In this document: piece after piece, positions 1 to 9,811 of the stretch
Numbering within the stretch: the stretch's first letter is position 1
Layout: the number at the start of each line of letters is the position of its first letter
Origin: Pseudomonadota bacterium
GTDB taxonomy: Bacteria > Pseudomonadota > Gammaproteobacteria > UBA5335
Length of the DNA: 64,000 bases
Assembly: GCA_002862435.1 (NCBI GenBank)
Contig: PKDC01000004.1
Span: forward strand, 23,170-87,169
Reading direction: 5' to 3'
Notes under the pieces: generated by a model
The model's input: only the letters and a program-made list of their open reading frames with translations
What the model was told of the DNA's origin: nothing
Database searches by the model: none
Made by a program: the position numbers and the translations under genes

Positions 1-40
1 TGCGGCCCCGCGCAGCCCCGACAGAAGCTTCCGCCCGGCC

Positions 41-57
41 TGCGACAAATTGTCGCA
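41..57. promoter_or_regulatory. Operator-like perfect palindrome TGCGACAA-A-TTGTCGCA upstream of TonB receptor
   Basis: 8-bp arms around one central base, 66 nt upstream of the receptor ATG; regulator unknown. Confidence 0.5.
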
Positions 58-122
58 CTTGCGCCAAGCCACTGGAAATTCAGGGAGAATCGCCACGCCC
101 TCAAACTGGAAAAGGACTTCCC

Positions 123-2204
123 ATGAATTCGATGCCCCCCTGGCCACTGGGGCTGCTGGCCGCCCTGTCCGTACTGCCCCCCAGCGGCGCGCAGGCCGAA
201 ACGGCGCCCGTCGCGCCGGCGGCCGTACTTCCCGAAGTCACGGTGACCGGCACGGGCGGCAGCCTGACCGTGCCCAGTGCGACCCAGGCCCGCGAGCGCA
301 TCGAACAGATTCCCGGTGGCGCGGCGGTGGTGGGCGCCGAAACCTATGAAGATACGCGCGCGGCGACGATCAAGGACATGCTGGACTATGTTCCCGGCGT
401 GTTTGCCCAACCCCGTTATGCCGAGGAACTGCGCCTCTCCATCCGCGGCTCCGGCCTGTCGCGCACCTTCCATCTGCGCGGCATCAGCCTGCTGCAGGAC
501 GGCATCCCCATCAACCTGGCTGACGGCGGCGGCGACTTCCAGGACATCGACCCCCTCGCCTTTCAGTACATCGAAGTCTACAAGGGCGCCAACGCGCTGG
601 AGTACGGCGCTGCCTCGCTGGGCGGCGCGATCAACTTCGTCAGCCCCACCGGGCGCGATGCCGATCGCCTCAAGCTGCGTCTGGAAGGCGGCAGCTTCGA
701 CACCGGCCGCGCGCAAATCGCAACGGGCGGCGTGGTGGGCGACGGGGATTACTACCTCTCCCTCAGCCACCTGCGTTCGAATGGGTTTCGTGACCAGATG
801 GATCAGGGCAACACCCGGCTGTTCAGCAATGCCGGCTATCGCCTGAGCGAGGACCTGGAGACCCGCTTCTACCTCACTTATGGCGACATCAACCAGGAAA
901 TCCCCGGCAGCCTGTCCAAGGCGCAAGTGGAAGACGATCCTGCCCAGGCCAATCCCGGCAATGTGCGCAACAACTTCCAACGCGACTGGGAAGTCCTGCG
1001 TGTCGCCAACAAGACCACCTGGCGCGGGGACAACCAGGAAATCAGCGGGGGCGTCTATGCCGTCAGCAAGCAGCTCTACCACCCCATCTTCCAGCTCATC
1101 GATCAGGACAGCGCCGACTACGGCGCCTTCGCCACCTGGCGCCAGAACGGGGAACTGGCGGAACGAACCAACACCCTGACCGTGGGCACGCGCCTGGGCA
1201 CGGGCGACACCGACAGCCGCCGCTATGTGAACCTGGCCGGTGATTACGGCGACCTGACTGCCAAGGCCCGCGAACAGTCGCGCAATGCCGCCCTGTTCGC
1301 CGAGAACCGCACCGTCCTTACCCCTGGCTGGACCGGCATCCTGGGCGCGCAGGCCAGCTACGCCGAGCGGGATTATGACGACCGCTTCCTGAGCGATGGC
1401 GACCGCAGCGGCACGGAAAGCTACCAGGGCTTCAGTCCCAAGCTGGGCTTGCTCTGGGACGCGGCGGACAATCTGCAATTCTTTGCCAACCTGAGCCGGG
1501 CCTTTGAACCGCCCACCTTCTCGGAACTCACCCAGAGCATTCCCGGCGTGAGTGGCCTGGCGAACCTGGATCCACAAACCGCCACCACGCTCGAAATCGG
1601 AAGTCGCGGCCAATGGGCGGCGCTCTCCTGGGACGCGAGCCTGTATCGGAGCTGGGTGCGCGATGAACTGATCTTCATCGCCCTGGGCGATGGCGGCCAG
1701 AGCGCCGTGCTCAACACCGACAAGACCATTCACCAAGGTGTCGAGCTGGGACTGGGCGCCTCGTTGGCGCAATTCGACGGCCAGGAAATCTCCAGCCGGC
1801 TGGCCTACACCTACAACGACTTCAACTTCGACAACGACCCGCAATGGGGTGACAACCAGATTCCGGGGATTCCCGAGCACTACTTGCGCGCCGAGCTGCG
1901 CTATCGCCACACCGCCGGCTTCTCGATTGCGCCGCATGTGGAATGGGTGCCGCAGGGCTATCCCATCGACTTCAGGAACACCCTGGAAACCGAGCGTTAT
2001 GCGTTGCTGGGCCTGACCGCCAGCTATGACGTGAATCCGCGGCTCACCCTGTTCCTGGACGGCCGCAATCTCACCGATGAGAAATACGCGGCCACCACCG
2101 GCCTCATCACCGAACCGGCCGTGGGCGCCTTTGGGCCCAATACCGTCCAGTTCATCCCCGGCGATGGACGCGCTGTCTATGCCGGCCTGACCATGCGCTG
2201 GTAA
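123..2204 (+). CDS. TonB-dependent outer membrane receptor (FecA-like)
   Basis: 693 aa; signal peptide, plug motif (LRLSIRGSGLSRTFHLRGISLLQDGIPIN), C-terminal beta-barrel ending in aromatic residue (MRW). Confidence 0.9.
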   Translation: MNSMPPWPLGLLAALSVLPPSGAQAETAPVAPAAVLPEVTVTGTGGSLTVPSATQARERIEQIPGGAAVVGAETYEDTRAATIKDMLDYVPGVFAQPRYAEELRLSIRGSGLSRTFHLRGISLLQDGIPINLADGGGDFQDIDPLAFQYIEVYKGANALEYGAASLGGAINFVSPTGRDADRLKLRLEGGSFDTGRAQIATGGVVGDGDYYLSLSHLRSNGFRDQMDQGNTRLFSNAGYRLSEDLETRFYLTYGDINQEIPGSLSKAQVEDDPAQANPGNVRNNFQRDWEVLRVANKTTWRGDNQEISGGVYAVSKQLYHPIFQLIDQDSADYGAFATWRQNGELAERTNTLTVGTRLGTGDTDSRRYVNLAGDYGDLTAKAREQSRNAALFAENRTVLTPGWTGILGAQASYAERDYDDRFLSDGDRSGTESYQGFSPKLGLLWDAADNLQFFANLSRAFEPPTFSELTQSIPGVSGLANLDPQTATTLEIGSRGQWAALSWDASLYRSWVRDELIFIALGDGGQSAVLNTDKTIHQGVELGLGASLAQFDGQEISSRLAYTYNDFNFDNDPQWGDNQIPGIPEHYLRAELRYRHTAGFSIAPHVEWVPQGYPIDFRNTLETERYALLGLTASYDVNPRLTLFLDGRNLTDEKYAATTGLITEPAVGAFGPNTVQFIPGDGRAVYAGLTMRW

Positions 2205-2270
2205 GCCGCGATACACCTCCCATGGCGTCGGCAACCCATGCGGCGCCATGGGATCGCGCACGATCGGCCA

Positions 2271-3668
2271 TCACGTCCTGTTCTCGCTCCCAGCCTCACC
2301 CGGCATGTGCCGCGCGCCGGCCCCGTTGGACCGGGAGGAAGGGGGCCAGTCAATTTCAGCGCGCACCCGCGGCAGCGCCTCGGGATGCTGCTGTTGCAGA
2401 TAGAAAATCAGCCCTTCACGAATGGCGCAGCGCAAATCCCAGGCCTGGGGCGCATTGCGAGCGCTCATCAGGGCGCGCAGCTCGATCACCCGCTCGCGGC
2501 TGTCGGTGACCTGCAGGACATTGACCTTGCCATCCCAGAGCGGGTTGGCCTGCAGCAAACGGGTCAGCTCCGCCCTGAGCGGCTCCAGCGGCACCCCATA
2601 ATCGGTATACAAAAAAACGCTGCCAATCAGCTCCGCCGAGTTGCGGGTCCAGTTCTGGAACGGCTTTTCAAGAAAATAGTTGATCGGCAACACGAGGCGG
2701 CGCCAGTCCCACAGCCGCACCACCACATAGGTCAGCGTTAGTTCCTCGATCCAGCCCCATTCGTTTTCCACGATCACGGCATCATCGATGCGGATGGGCT
2801 GGGTCAGGGCGATCTGGAATCCCGCCAGCAGATTGCCGAGGATCTTCTGCGCGGCGAAGCCAACCACCAGGCCAATGATGCCGGCCGAGGTCAGCAGGCT
2901 GGTGCCCAGTTGGCGTGCGCCGTCGAACAGCATCAAGGCCGAAGAAGCGGCGATCAGCACAATGAGAAAAATGCCCAGCTTCTTGAGAAACGAAAATTGG
3001 GTGCGAATGCCGCGCGCCTGGAGATTGTCCTCGACATCGATCCGATAACGCAGCGTCACCAGGCGTTCCAGCACCGTCAATCCCCGAATCAGCACCCAGG
3101 CGATCGTGGCGATCAGCAGCATGGACGCAACCAGATTGACGATTTGGGTATAGCGGGGCGAGGCAGGGAGCAGGGGCCGGGCCAGCAGCAGGGCGATCAG
3201 GGGCAGCGCCAATTGCAGGCCGTTGGCCAGGACGGGGACGAGTAGCGCCTCCAGCGCGCCGGTCTGCTTTTGCGCCCACTGCTCGGCAAACCGCGCCAGC
3301 CGCCGCGCAATCCGATACAACACCCAGAAGGTCCAGGCAAACAGCAGGATGTCTGCGCCTTTTTCCAGGGCATCCGACAGCACAATCCCGGTCTGGCTCT
3401 CCAGGGAACGCACCAGAGGTCGCAGGGACAGATGCGTTCCCCCAACCAGCACCGCAAGCACGATCGGATAGCGGGAGGCGACCAGCAGCTCGCGGATCAA
3501 CTGGCGTAACGCCGGCGAATCGGTAGGTGCCTGGTGGCTGAGGCCGTTATTCGGGCGCAACAGGCGATGAAGCCCGCCGGCCACCGCGATCGTGGCCAGC
3601 AGGGAGGCGGCCGTGACCAGCCACAGGGTGAGGGGAACCTGCCGGAAGCTCTCCAGAATGCTGTTCAT
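2271..3668 (-). CDS. Mechanosensitive ion channel family protein (MscS-like)
   Basis: 465 aa; multiple TM helices plus MscS core (GLVVGFAAQKILGNLLAGFQIALTQPIRIDD). Confidence 0.88.
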   Translation of the reverse strand: MNSILESFRQVPLTLWLVTAASLLATIAVAGGLHRLLRPNNGLSHQAPTDSPALRQLIRELLVASRYPIVLAVLVGGTHLSLRPLVRSLESQTGIVLSDALEKGADILLFAWTFWVLYRIARRLARFAEQWAQKQTGALEALLVPVLANGLQLALPLIALLLARPLLPASPRYTQIVNLVASMLLIATIAWVLIRGLTVLERLVTLRYRIDVEDNLQARGIRTQFSFLKKLGIFLIVLIAASSALMLFDGARQLGTSLLTSAGIIGLVVGFAAQKILGNLLAGFQIALTQPIRIDDAVIVENEWGWIEELTLTYVVVRLWDWRRLVLPINYFLEKPFQNWTRNSAELIGSVFLYTDYGVPLEPLRAELTRLLQANPLWDGKVNVLQVTDSRERVIELRALMSARNAPQAWDLRCAIREGLIFYLQQQHPEALPRVRAEIDWPPSSRSNGAGARHMPGEAGSENRT

Positions 3669-3971
3669 GTCCAGGGTTCCTTGTCAGGGCAGTCGCACAA
3701 CAGGCGAAGCATGAAACGTCGGGAATCCATGAAATGGAGTTGCTGACCGGACTGAAGTTCCGCCGGCTGCGTGTCCAGGGCTGGACAGGCGACCGGCACA
3801 TCGCTGAACCGACTGCCGACGCAGGAGAGGCGCTGCAAGCTTGACGCTTTCGAGCCCGAAGCGCCTCCGCGCTCGCAAGGCGCCCGCAAGCACCGGCATC
3901 CAACCCATACGGATGTCCAGAGCGGCCGGGCGTTGCACGGAGAACAGGCCCGCCCCACCGGGATGGGATTG

Positions 3972-4778
3972 CTATCCAGCCAAGCCTGAGCGCGGCACGC
4001 CGAACAGATAGGTCGCCCGGTAGGGGAAGCCGAAGCGCCCCCTCAACCAGCGCTTGCCGATCTCGAAGTGGTAATCCTCCGACTCCAGATCCCGCGTCAG
4101 ATCCCGCAGTTCAGCCGGCGAGTAGGTCCGCAGGCAGGACACGAAGCCGTCCCAGGCGAAGGCCAGTGGACAGATCGGGATCAGGTAGGTGAACAGCAGC
4201 CGCTGCCAGGTCACCCGCCCGGCGAAGGGGGTAAAGAACACCCCGGCCAGAAAAACCAGGATCGGGATCAGGATCACCGTGTGCACTGCCCGCTCCTGCC
4301 CTTCGAAAACCGCAATGCCGGCGCGTTTGGCCACCGCGTCGCTGAGAATGCGATGGGCCTGCGCCGGCCGGAAATGGTGGAACCCGGTGAACACGGTGCG
4401 AAAACCATCGAGGTCGCCGGGCAGGTCGAAGGCGCTCACCGACACGGGCCAGCCGGTGATGCGCCCGCCCGAGGACTGTTCCAACTCGGCGAAAGCCGCC
4501 CGGTTGGGGTAAAGGTCCGTCAGCACCACCGGCACATCCGAGGCGCCGGCCGCATCCAGACGCGGCAACAGTCCCGGCACTGGCCCGCCCGCACCGGAAC
4601 ACAGATCCACGATGCGCGTCGCCCCGCTTGCACGCATGGCCGCCACCAACTGCGGCATCAAGGGTTGGAACAGCCCCATGACCTGCGCCAGAAAGCGCAG
4701 GTGATCGGTGATGAAGCGGCGGATCAAATCGGGAACCCAGGGCAGGTCCTCCCATTCCCACAGATGCACACGCGCCAT
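3972..4778 (-). CDS. Class I SAM-dependent methyltransferase-like membrane protein
   Basis: IVDLCSGAGGPVPGLLPRL motif I; C-terminal hydrophobic helices; start trimmed to MARVHLWEWEDLP. Confidence 0.6.
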   Translation of the reverse strand: MARVHLWEWEDLPWVPDLIRRFITDHLRFLAQVMGLFQPLMPQLVAAMRASGATRIVDLCSGAGGPVPGLLPRLDAAGASDVPVVLTDLYPNRAAFAELEQSSGGRITGWPVSVSAFDLPGDLDGFRTVFTGFHHFRPAQAHRILSDAVAKRAGIAVFEGQERAVHTVILIPILVFLAGVFFTPFAGRVTWQRLLFTYLIPICPLAFAWDGFVSCLRTYSPAELRDLTRDLESEDYHFEIGKRWLRGRFGFPYRATYLFGVPRSGLAG

Positions 4779-4875
4779 GGATCCCCTATCCTCCTGTGTC
4801 TTGACGACAAGCGCCGGACAGCAACCGGCCAGCCTTCCGATCCATTGAAGCAAATCCAGCAGGGAGCACAAGCAC

Positions 4876-5700
4876 ATGGGCAAACTGGGCGACATCGGCG
4901 ACCGTTATCGGGTTCCTCCGGGCAGCCAGGTGCGGCTGAAGGATTGGGATCCCGATGATGTCTGGGTCGCAGGCGGTGACAAAAGCGCCGGCGTTCACCA
5001 GCGCGAATCCCTCTCCGAGCGGCTCGATCGGCTCCAGGATCTGCTCTACGCCCAGAAGCAACACCGCATCCTGATGATCCTGCAAGGCATGGATACATCC
5101 GGCAAGGACAGCACCATCCGCCGCGTGTTTCACACCATCGACCCCCTGGGGGTGCGCGTCGCCAACTTCCGTGCGCCCAACGCCGATGAACTGGGGCGGG
5201 ACTACCTCTGGCGCGTGCATCGCCAGGTTCCCGCCAATGGCGAGATCGTCATCTTCAACCGCAGCCACTACGAGGACGTGCTGGTCCCGCGCGCCCGTGG
5301 CCACCAGACCCGCAGCGAACAACAGCAGCGCCTCGGCCACATCGCTGACTTCGAGCGCATGCTGAGTGACGAGGGCACCACGATCATCAAGTGCTACCTG
5401 CACATCAGCATTGACGAGCAGCGCCAGCGCCTCCAGGACCGGCTGGACGACCCCAGCAAGCACTGGAAATTCGACTACTCCGACATCCGTGAACGCGAAT
5501 ACTGGGACGGCTACATGAAGGCCTACCAGGACGCCCTCGCCGCCACCAGCCATCACCATGCGCCCTGGTATGTCATCCCCGCCAATCACAAGTGGGTGCG
5601 CGATCTGGTGGTCTCCGCCATCCTGGTGGATACGCTGCAACGCCTGCGCATGCGCTATCCGCCCGCGCCCGAGGGGCTCGACAAGGTGAAACTAGACTGA
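4876..5700 (+). CDS. Polyphosphate kinase 2 family protein
   Basis: QGMDTSGKDSTIRRVFHTIDPLGVRVANFRAP Walker A/lid and FNRSHYEDVLVPR. Confidence 0.92.
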   Translation: MGKLGDIGDRYRVPPGSQVRLKDWDPDDVWVAGGDKSAGVHQRESLSERLDRLQDLLYAQKQHRILMILQGMDTSGKDSTIRRVFHTIDPLGVRVANFRAPNADELGRDYLWRVHRQVPANGEIVIFNRSHYEDVLVPRARGHQTRSEQQQRLGHIADFERMLSDEGTTIIKCYLHISIDEQRQRLQDRLDDPSKHWKFDYSDIREREYWDGYMKAYQDALAATSHHHAPWYVIPANHKWVRDLVVSAILVDTLQRLRMRYPPAPEGLDKVKLD

Positions 5701-5771
5701 ACCGCCGAGCAAGCCGCGCTGCCCGGATGCGGTGGCGCGCCGGGAGCCCCCACCGCTCGGCGTCGCCACGC

Positions 5772-6332
5772 TCAGTTCTTTTTCAACTTGGTGAACTTCG
5801 AACCTTCCAGCGTGAGGTTGTACATCAGGCCTTTCTGGCCGAACACGAAGCCGATCACGGGATCTTCGATATTGTTGGTATCCACGGTCTTGCCGACGCC
5901 GATGTCGATGAGGGCCACGGAGCCATCAACCCCGACCTTCCAGCCTTCGCTGGCGCGGAACTTGGCCAGCGCCGCTTCGTCGGTGAAGATCACGACGATG
6001 GATTTGGACTGCGCGCCCAACTGGAAGCCAATGGAAGCCGCCGCGGTGCTGTAGTAATCAACCGTCTTTCCGCCCACGCGCAGCGCGCCTTCGCCATATT
6101 CACCGCCCACGCCAATCCCCGCCTTGTAGACCTTGGGGAACACCAGAACGCCCCGGGCAATGCCGAGGAATGCTGGTGCGCCCTCGATTTTCTGGAAAGC
6201 ATCCAGCGCCCCGGCGACATCGGCATCGATCTCGGCCGCGCTGGCGGCGAGCGCGGGGGAGGCAAAGACAGTCAAGGCAATCAGCGTGGCGAACATCGCA
6301 ACAAGGCGTTGGGCGGAAGCAATCGCGGCCAT
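5772..6332 (-). CDS. SYLF (Ysc84)-domain lipid-binding protein, secreted
   Basis: Signal peptide (MAAIASAQRLVAMFATLIALTVFASPALA) and SYLF motifs (GVLVFPKVYKAGIGVGGEYGEGALRVGGKTVDYYSTAAASIGFQLGAQSKSIVVIF). Confidence 0.85.
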   Translation of the reverse strand: MAAIASAQRLVAMFATLIALTVFASPALAASAAEIDADVAGALDAFQKIEGAPAFLGIARGVLVFPKVYKAGIGVGGEYGEGALRVGGKTVDYYSTAAASIGFQLGAQSKSIVVIFTDEAALAKFRASEGWKVGVDGSVALIDIGVGKTVDTNNIEDPVIGFVFGQKGLMYNLTLEGSKFTKLKKN

Positions 6333-6578
6333 TTCAGTTTTCCTGTGGGGTTGGTATTCCACGAACTTAGCACATGCCTGTTCCGAATGACGGCTCGGCT
6401 TGATTACCGCCGCTTGCGCCGGCGGAATGCGCCTGCCTATCCTGCGCAACAGCGGGAATCGCGATGACGGGAGAAATCAGCACTTCCGCGGCGCTCGGGC
6501 CGCTCAATATTTCGTTGATTCTGGAACTATCGATTACTACAATGGGCCTCCCGCCGTCCGACGCCCGGAGCTACCCTC

Positions 6579-7694
6579 ATGACCGCATCCGCCCCTCCCG
6601 CGCCCGCCATGGGCGGCTTCGAGCGCTACCTCAGCCTGTGGGTGCTGCTCTGCATCGTCGCCGGCATCGGCCTGGGGCAGATTGCGCCAGCCGCCTTCAC
6701 CCAGCTGGGTGAACTGGAATGGGCGGGCCTGAACCTGCCGGTGGCGGTGCTCATATGGCTCATGGTCATTCCCATGCTGCTCAAGGTCGACCTCAAGGCC
6801 CTCGGGGAAGTGCGCCAACACCTGGGCGGCGTGGGTGTGACGCTGTTCATCAACTGGGCGGTCAAGCCCTTTTCGATGGCGCTGCTGGGCTGGTTGTTCC
6901 TGGGCATCCTGTTCCGCCCGCTGCTGCCGGCCGAACAGATCACCTCCTACATCGCCGGGCTCATCCTGCTGGCCGGTGCGCCGTGTACGGCGATGGTGTT
7001 CGTGTGGAGCAACCTGTCGCGCGGCGAACCCCACTTCACCCTGGGGCAGGTCGCCCTGAACGATGTGATCATGGTGTTCGCCTTCGGCCCGCTGGTGGGG
7101 CTGCTGCTGGGCCTGTCCGCCATCAGCGTGCCGTGGGACACGCTGGCGCTGTCGGTATTGCTCTACATCGTGGTGCCGCTGACGCTGGCCCAGCTCTGGC
7201 GGCGCCGACTGCTCGCCCGGCCCGACGGCGCGCAGCAACTGGAAACCTGGCTGGCGCGGCTGCATCCCCTGTCCCTCGCTGCCCTGCTGGCGACCCTGGT
7301 GCTGCTGTTCGGCTTCCAGGGGCGGCAGATCCTGGCCCAGCCGCTCGTCATCGTCCTGCTGGCCGTGCCCATCCTGATCCAGGTGGTGCTCAACTCGGGA
7401 CTGGCCTATGTGCTCAACCGGCAGGTCGGCTCGCCCCATTGCATCGCCGCGCCCTCGGCGCTGATCGGCGCCAGCAACTTCTTCGAGCTGGCGGTGGCGA
7501 CCGCCATTGCCCTGTTCGGCTTCGATTCCGGCGCGGCCCTGGCGACGGTGGTGGGAGTTTTGATCGAGGTGCCGGTGATGCTGGCGCTGGTGCGCGTGCT
7601 CGACGTCTCCCGCCCCTGGTACGAGCGCGGCCGCGCCGTGCGCGCCAAGGCCGCAGCCACCCCCGGCGCCCGTGCCCTGCGTGGGCGGGCCTGA
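6579..7694 (+). CDS. acr3: Arsenite efflux permease, ACR3 family (bile acid:sodium symporter superfamily)
   Basis: LLAGAPCTAMVFVWSNLSRG and PSALIGASNFFELAVATAIALFGFDSGAALATVVGVLIEVPVML, typical of ACR3. Confidence 0.85.
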   Translation: MTASAPPAPAMGGFERYLSLWVLLCIVAGIGLGQIAPAAFTQLGELEWAGLNLPVAVLIWLMVIPMLLKVDLKALGEVRQHLGGVGVTLFINWAVKPFSMALLGWLFLGILFRPLLPAEQITSYIAGLILLAGAPCTAMVFVWSNLSRGEPHFTLGQVALNDVIMVFAFGPLVGLLLGLSAISVPWDTLALSVLLYIVVPLTLAQLWRRRLLARPDGAQQLETWLARLHPLSLAALLATLVLLFGFQGRQILAQPLVIVLLAVPILIQVVLNSGLAYVLNRQVGSPHCIAAPSALIGASNFFELAVATAIALFGFDSGAALATVVGVLIEVPVMLALVRVLDVSRPWYERGRAVRAKAAATPGARALRGRA

Positions 7695-7828
7695 AATCCC
7701 CGAAAAAAACCGCAGCTAGAGACCCACTTGCGCCGGGTCATGGCAGCACTTGTTCAGGGTGCTTTCGGTGGGCGCACGACGCTTGGCAATGAGGCTTCTC
7801 CTGCGCGCAACGCGGGGCCAGCTTCAGG

Positions 7829-8107
7829 TCAGCGCTTGATGTCCCGATAGAAGTTCTCATGCGACCCCACGGCCTCGAGATAGATCAGGCACAGCGCATC
7901 GTCACGGGTGTAACCCAGCAGATAGAGCTGGTTTTGGCTGTGGAACTTGTGGACCCACAAGGTGGCGAGATCGCCTTTTTTCTTCTCGCCTAGACCTGGG
8001 TCGGCGGCAATGGCCTCGACCGCGCCATCGACATCGGCCGCCACATCGTCATGCAGCTTCTTGTAGGCGCGGGCAAAGCGGCGCGTTTGCTGCACCGCCC
8101 AGATCAC
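7829..8107 (-). CDS. Type II toxin, RelE/ParE superfamily
   Basis: 92 aa, RelE-like length and composition; start overlaps the upstream antitoxin stop (ATGA). Confidence 0.75.
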   Translation of the reverse strand: MIWAVQQTRRFARAYKKLHDDVAADVDGAVEAIAADPGLGEKKKGDLATLWVHKFHSQNQLYLLGYTRDDALCLIYLEAVGSHENFYRDIKR

Positions 8108-8328
8108 TTGCGGCGACGCGGCGAGAACGGCGTGGCCTCTTCGCTGGGTTCGGCCATGGCCATCAGACTCTCGGCGATGAATGAAGCCGGCAAATCGGGA
8201 TTGTCCAGCGCGGCGCGGCCCACCTTGGCCCAGAACTCGATCTGCCCCTGGACCGTGCGAAACTCGGCCTTGGCTGCCGCGCGGGCCTGTTCAACCAGGG
8301 CGTCGTCGATGCGAACAGAAATGCTCAT
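8104..8328 (-). CDS. Type II antitoxin, ParD-like
   Basis: MSISVRIDDALVEQARAAAKAEFRTVQGQIEFWAKVGRAALDNPDLP; SD AAGGAG 6 nt upstream; translationally coupled to toxin. Confidence 0.75.
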   Translation of the reverse strand: MSISVRIDDALVEQARAAAKAEFRTVQGQIEFWAKVGRAALDNPDLPASFIAESLMAMAEPSEEATPFSPRRRK

Positions 8329-8639
8329 GCCCATCTCCTTGAGTAATCCGCCACAATTGTAGCAAGCACGGCGTTCCGGGTGCAGCCCCTGAGGAAGCAA
8401 CCCCGGAGAAGCGCCCTGGCCGATCCCGACCCGGCCCCCGGCCCTGACCCCGTGCCGGGCCGCAATGCGCCTTGGAAGGCAGCGGATATCGGGCATCGCC
8501 GGCGGCGCTGGGTGGATCGCCACCTTCCCTGCCTGGCCGCGTCGCTGCGCTTCTCGCCACAGGTTCTCGCCATGACAAAGCGGCACGAGCTGCCCGTTGT
8601 GAACCTCCAGCAGCCCGCGCCCCGGACCGGCAAACATGC

Positions 8640-9701
8640 TCACGACCCATCGGCGGGTGGATGCCGGGGCAAAGCCCACGCCGGGGTCAACCGCACCCGC
8701 GAGACCATCGCAGGCGTCATCTCCACCCCGCCATCCTCGCGCACCACCAGCGCCCGCTCGATGCCCAGGCGCACCGCCACCGCGCGCCATGCATCCGGCC
8801 CGGCCACGAACAGCGCCGTGGAGGCGGCATCGGCCAGCGCCGCTTCGGTGTGGATCACGGTCACGGCATGCAGGCCGCGCACCGGCAGGCCCGTGTGCGG
8901 ATCGAGGATGTGGTGGTAGCGCTGGCCGTGGTAATCGAACATGCGCTCATAATCCCCCGAGGTCGACACCGCCTCACCTGCAACCAGGGTTAAGCTGCCC
9001 ATCACGCCGGGCTTGAACGGATCGCGGATGCCGATGCGCCACGGCCGTCCCGGCGGCTCGCCCAGGGTCTTGAGGTTGCCGCCCGCATTGACCAGCGCCG
9101 CCGCAATGCCGCGTCGGGCTAGATCGGCCACCACCCGGTCCACGGCGTAGCCCTTGCCGATGCCACCCAGATCGATGAACAGCCCGCGCGGCCCGCACAC
9201 CTCGCCCGTCGGCGAGACGGTCACCTCCGCCATCGGTGGCAAGGGCAACAGGGCGCCGATCTCGGCCGGTTGCGGAAAGGGCCGATCCGGGTCACGCGGC
9301 GCGCGGTCGAAGCCCCACAGCGCCACCAGCCGGCCCACCGCGGGATCGAAGCGCCCGCCGCTGGCGATCGTCAACGCGCGCGCGCGGGATATCTGGCTAG
9401 CCAGATCGGGCGAAACACGCATGCACGCCCCGCGCCCCAGGGCCGCGTTGAGTCGCGCCAGTTCGCCATCGCCGAAGGCCCAGCCATCGCGACCGAAGGC
9501 CTGCAGCCAGGCGTCGCTGTCGCGGATCGCCGCTGCGGCCTGCTCCGGCGAGGTGCCGTAGAGGGTGAACTGGACCAGGGTCCCCATGGCGTAGACCTCT
9601 GCCGCCACCGGCTCCGGCGCGCGGCTGCAGGCCAGCAGGCCCCACACCGCCAGCAGCCCGAATACGCCGGCGCGTCCGATGGATCCAGCCCGTGAAACCA
9701 G
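8640..9701 (-). CDS. apbE: FAD:protein FMN transferase (ApbE), predicted lipoprotein; exact start unresolved
   Basis: YAMGTLVQFTLYG, DLGGIGKGYAVDRV, ALVNAGGNLKTLG, HHILDPHTGLPV; upstream GLLACS lipobox-like. No ATG before the lipobox, so the 5' end is approximate. Confidence 0.8.
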   Translation of the reverse strand: MVSRAGSIGRAGVFGLLAVWGLLACSRAPEPVAAEVYAMGTLVQFTLYGTSPEQAAAAIRDSDAWLQAFGRDGWAFGDGELARLNAALGRGACMRVSPDLASQISRARALTIASGGRFDPAVGRLVALWGFDRAPRDPDRPFPQPAEIGALLPLPPMAEVTVSPTGEVCGPRGLFIDLGGIGKGYAVDRVVADLARRGIAAALVNAGGNLKTLGEPPGRPWRIGIRDPFKPGVMGSLTLVAGEAVSTSGDYERMFDYHGQRYHHILDPHTGLPVRGLHAVTVIHTEAALADAASTALFVAGPDAWRAVAVRLGIERALVVREDGGVEMTPAMVSRVRLTPAWALPRHPPADGS

Positions 9702-9811
9702 GCGCTTTGAGGGTGTCGAAAACGCCTGCTGGCCAGGTTGCGACCGTCCAGCCGATCGACCGCTCGGCCTGAATGATTTCAGCCGGCGTGCGGCCCGGAT
9801 CCCCAAGCGCC

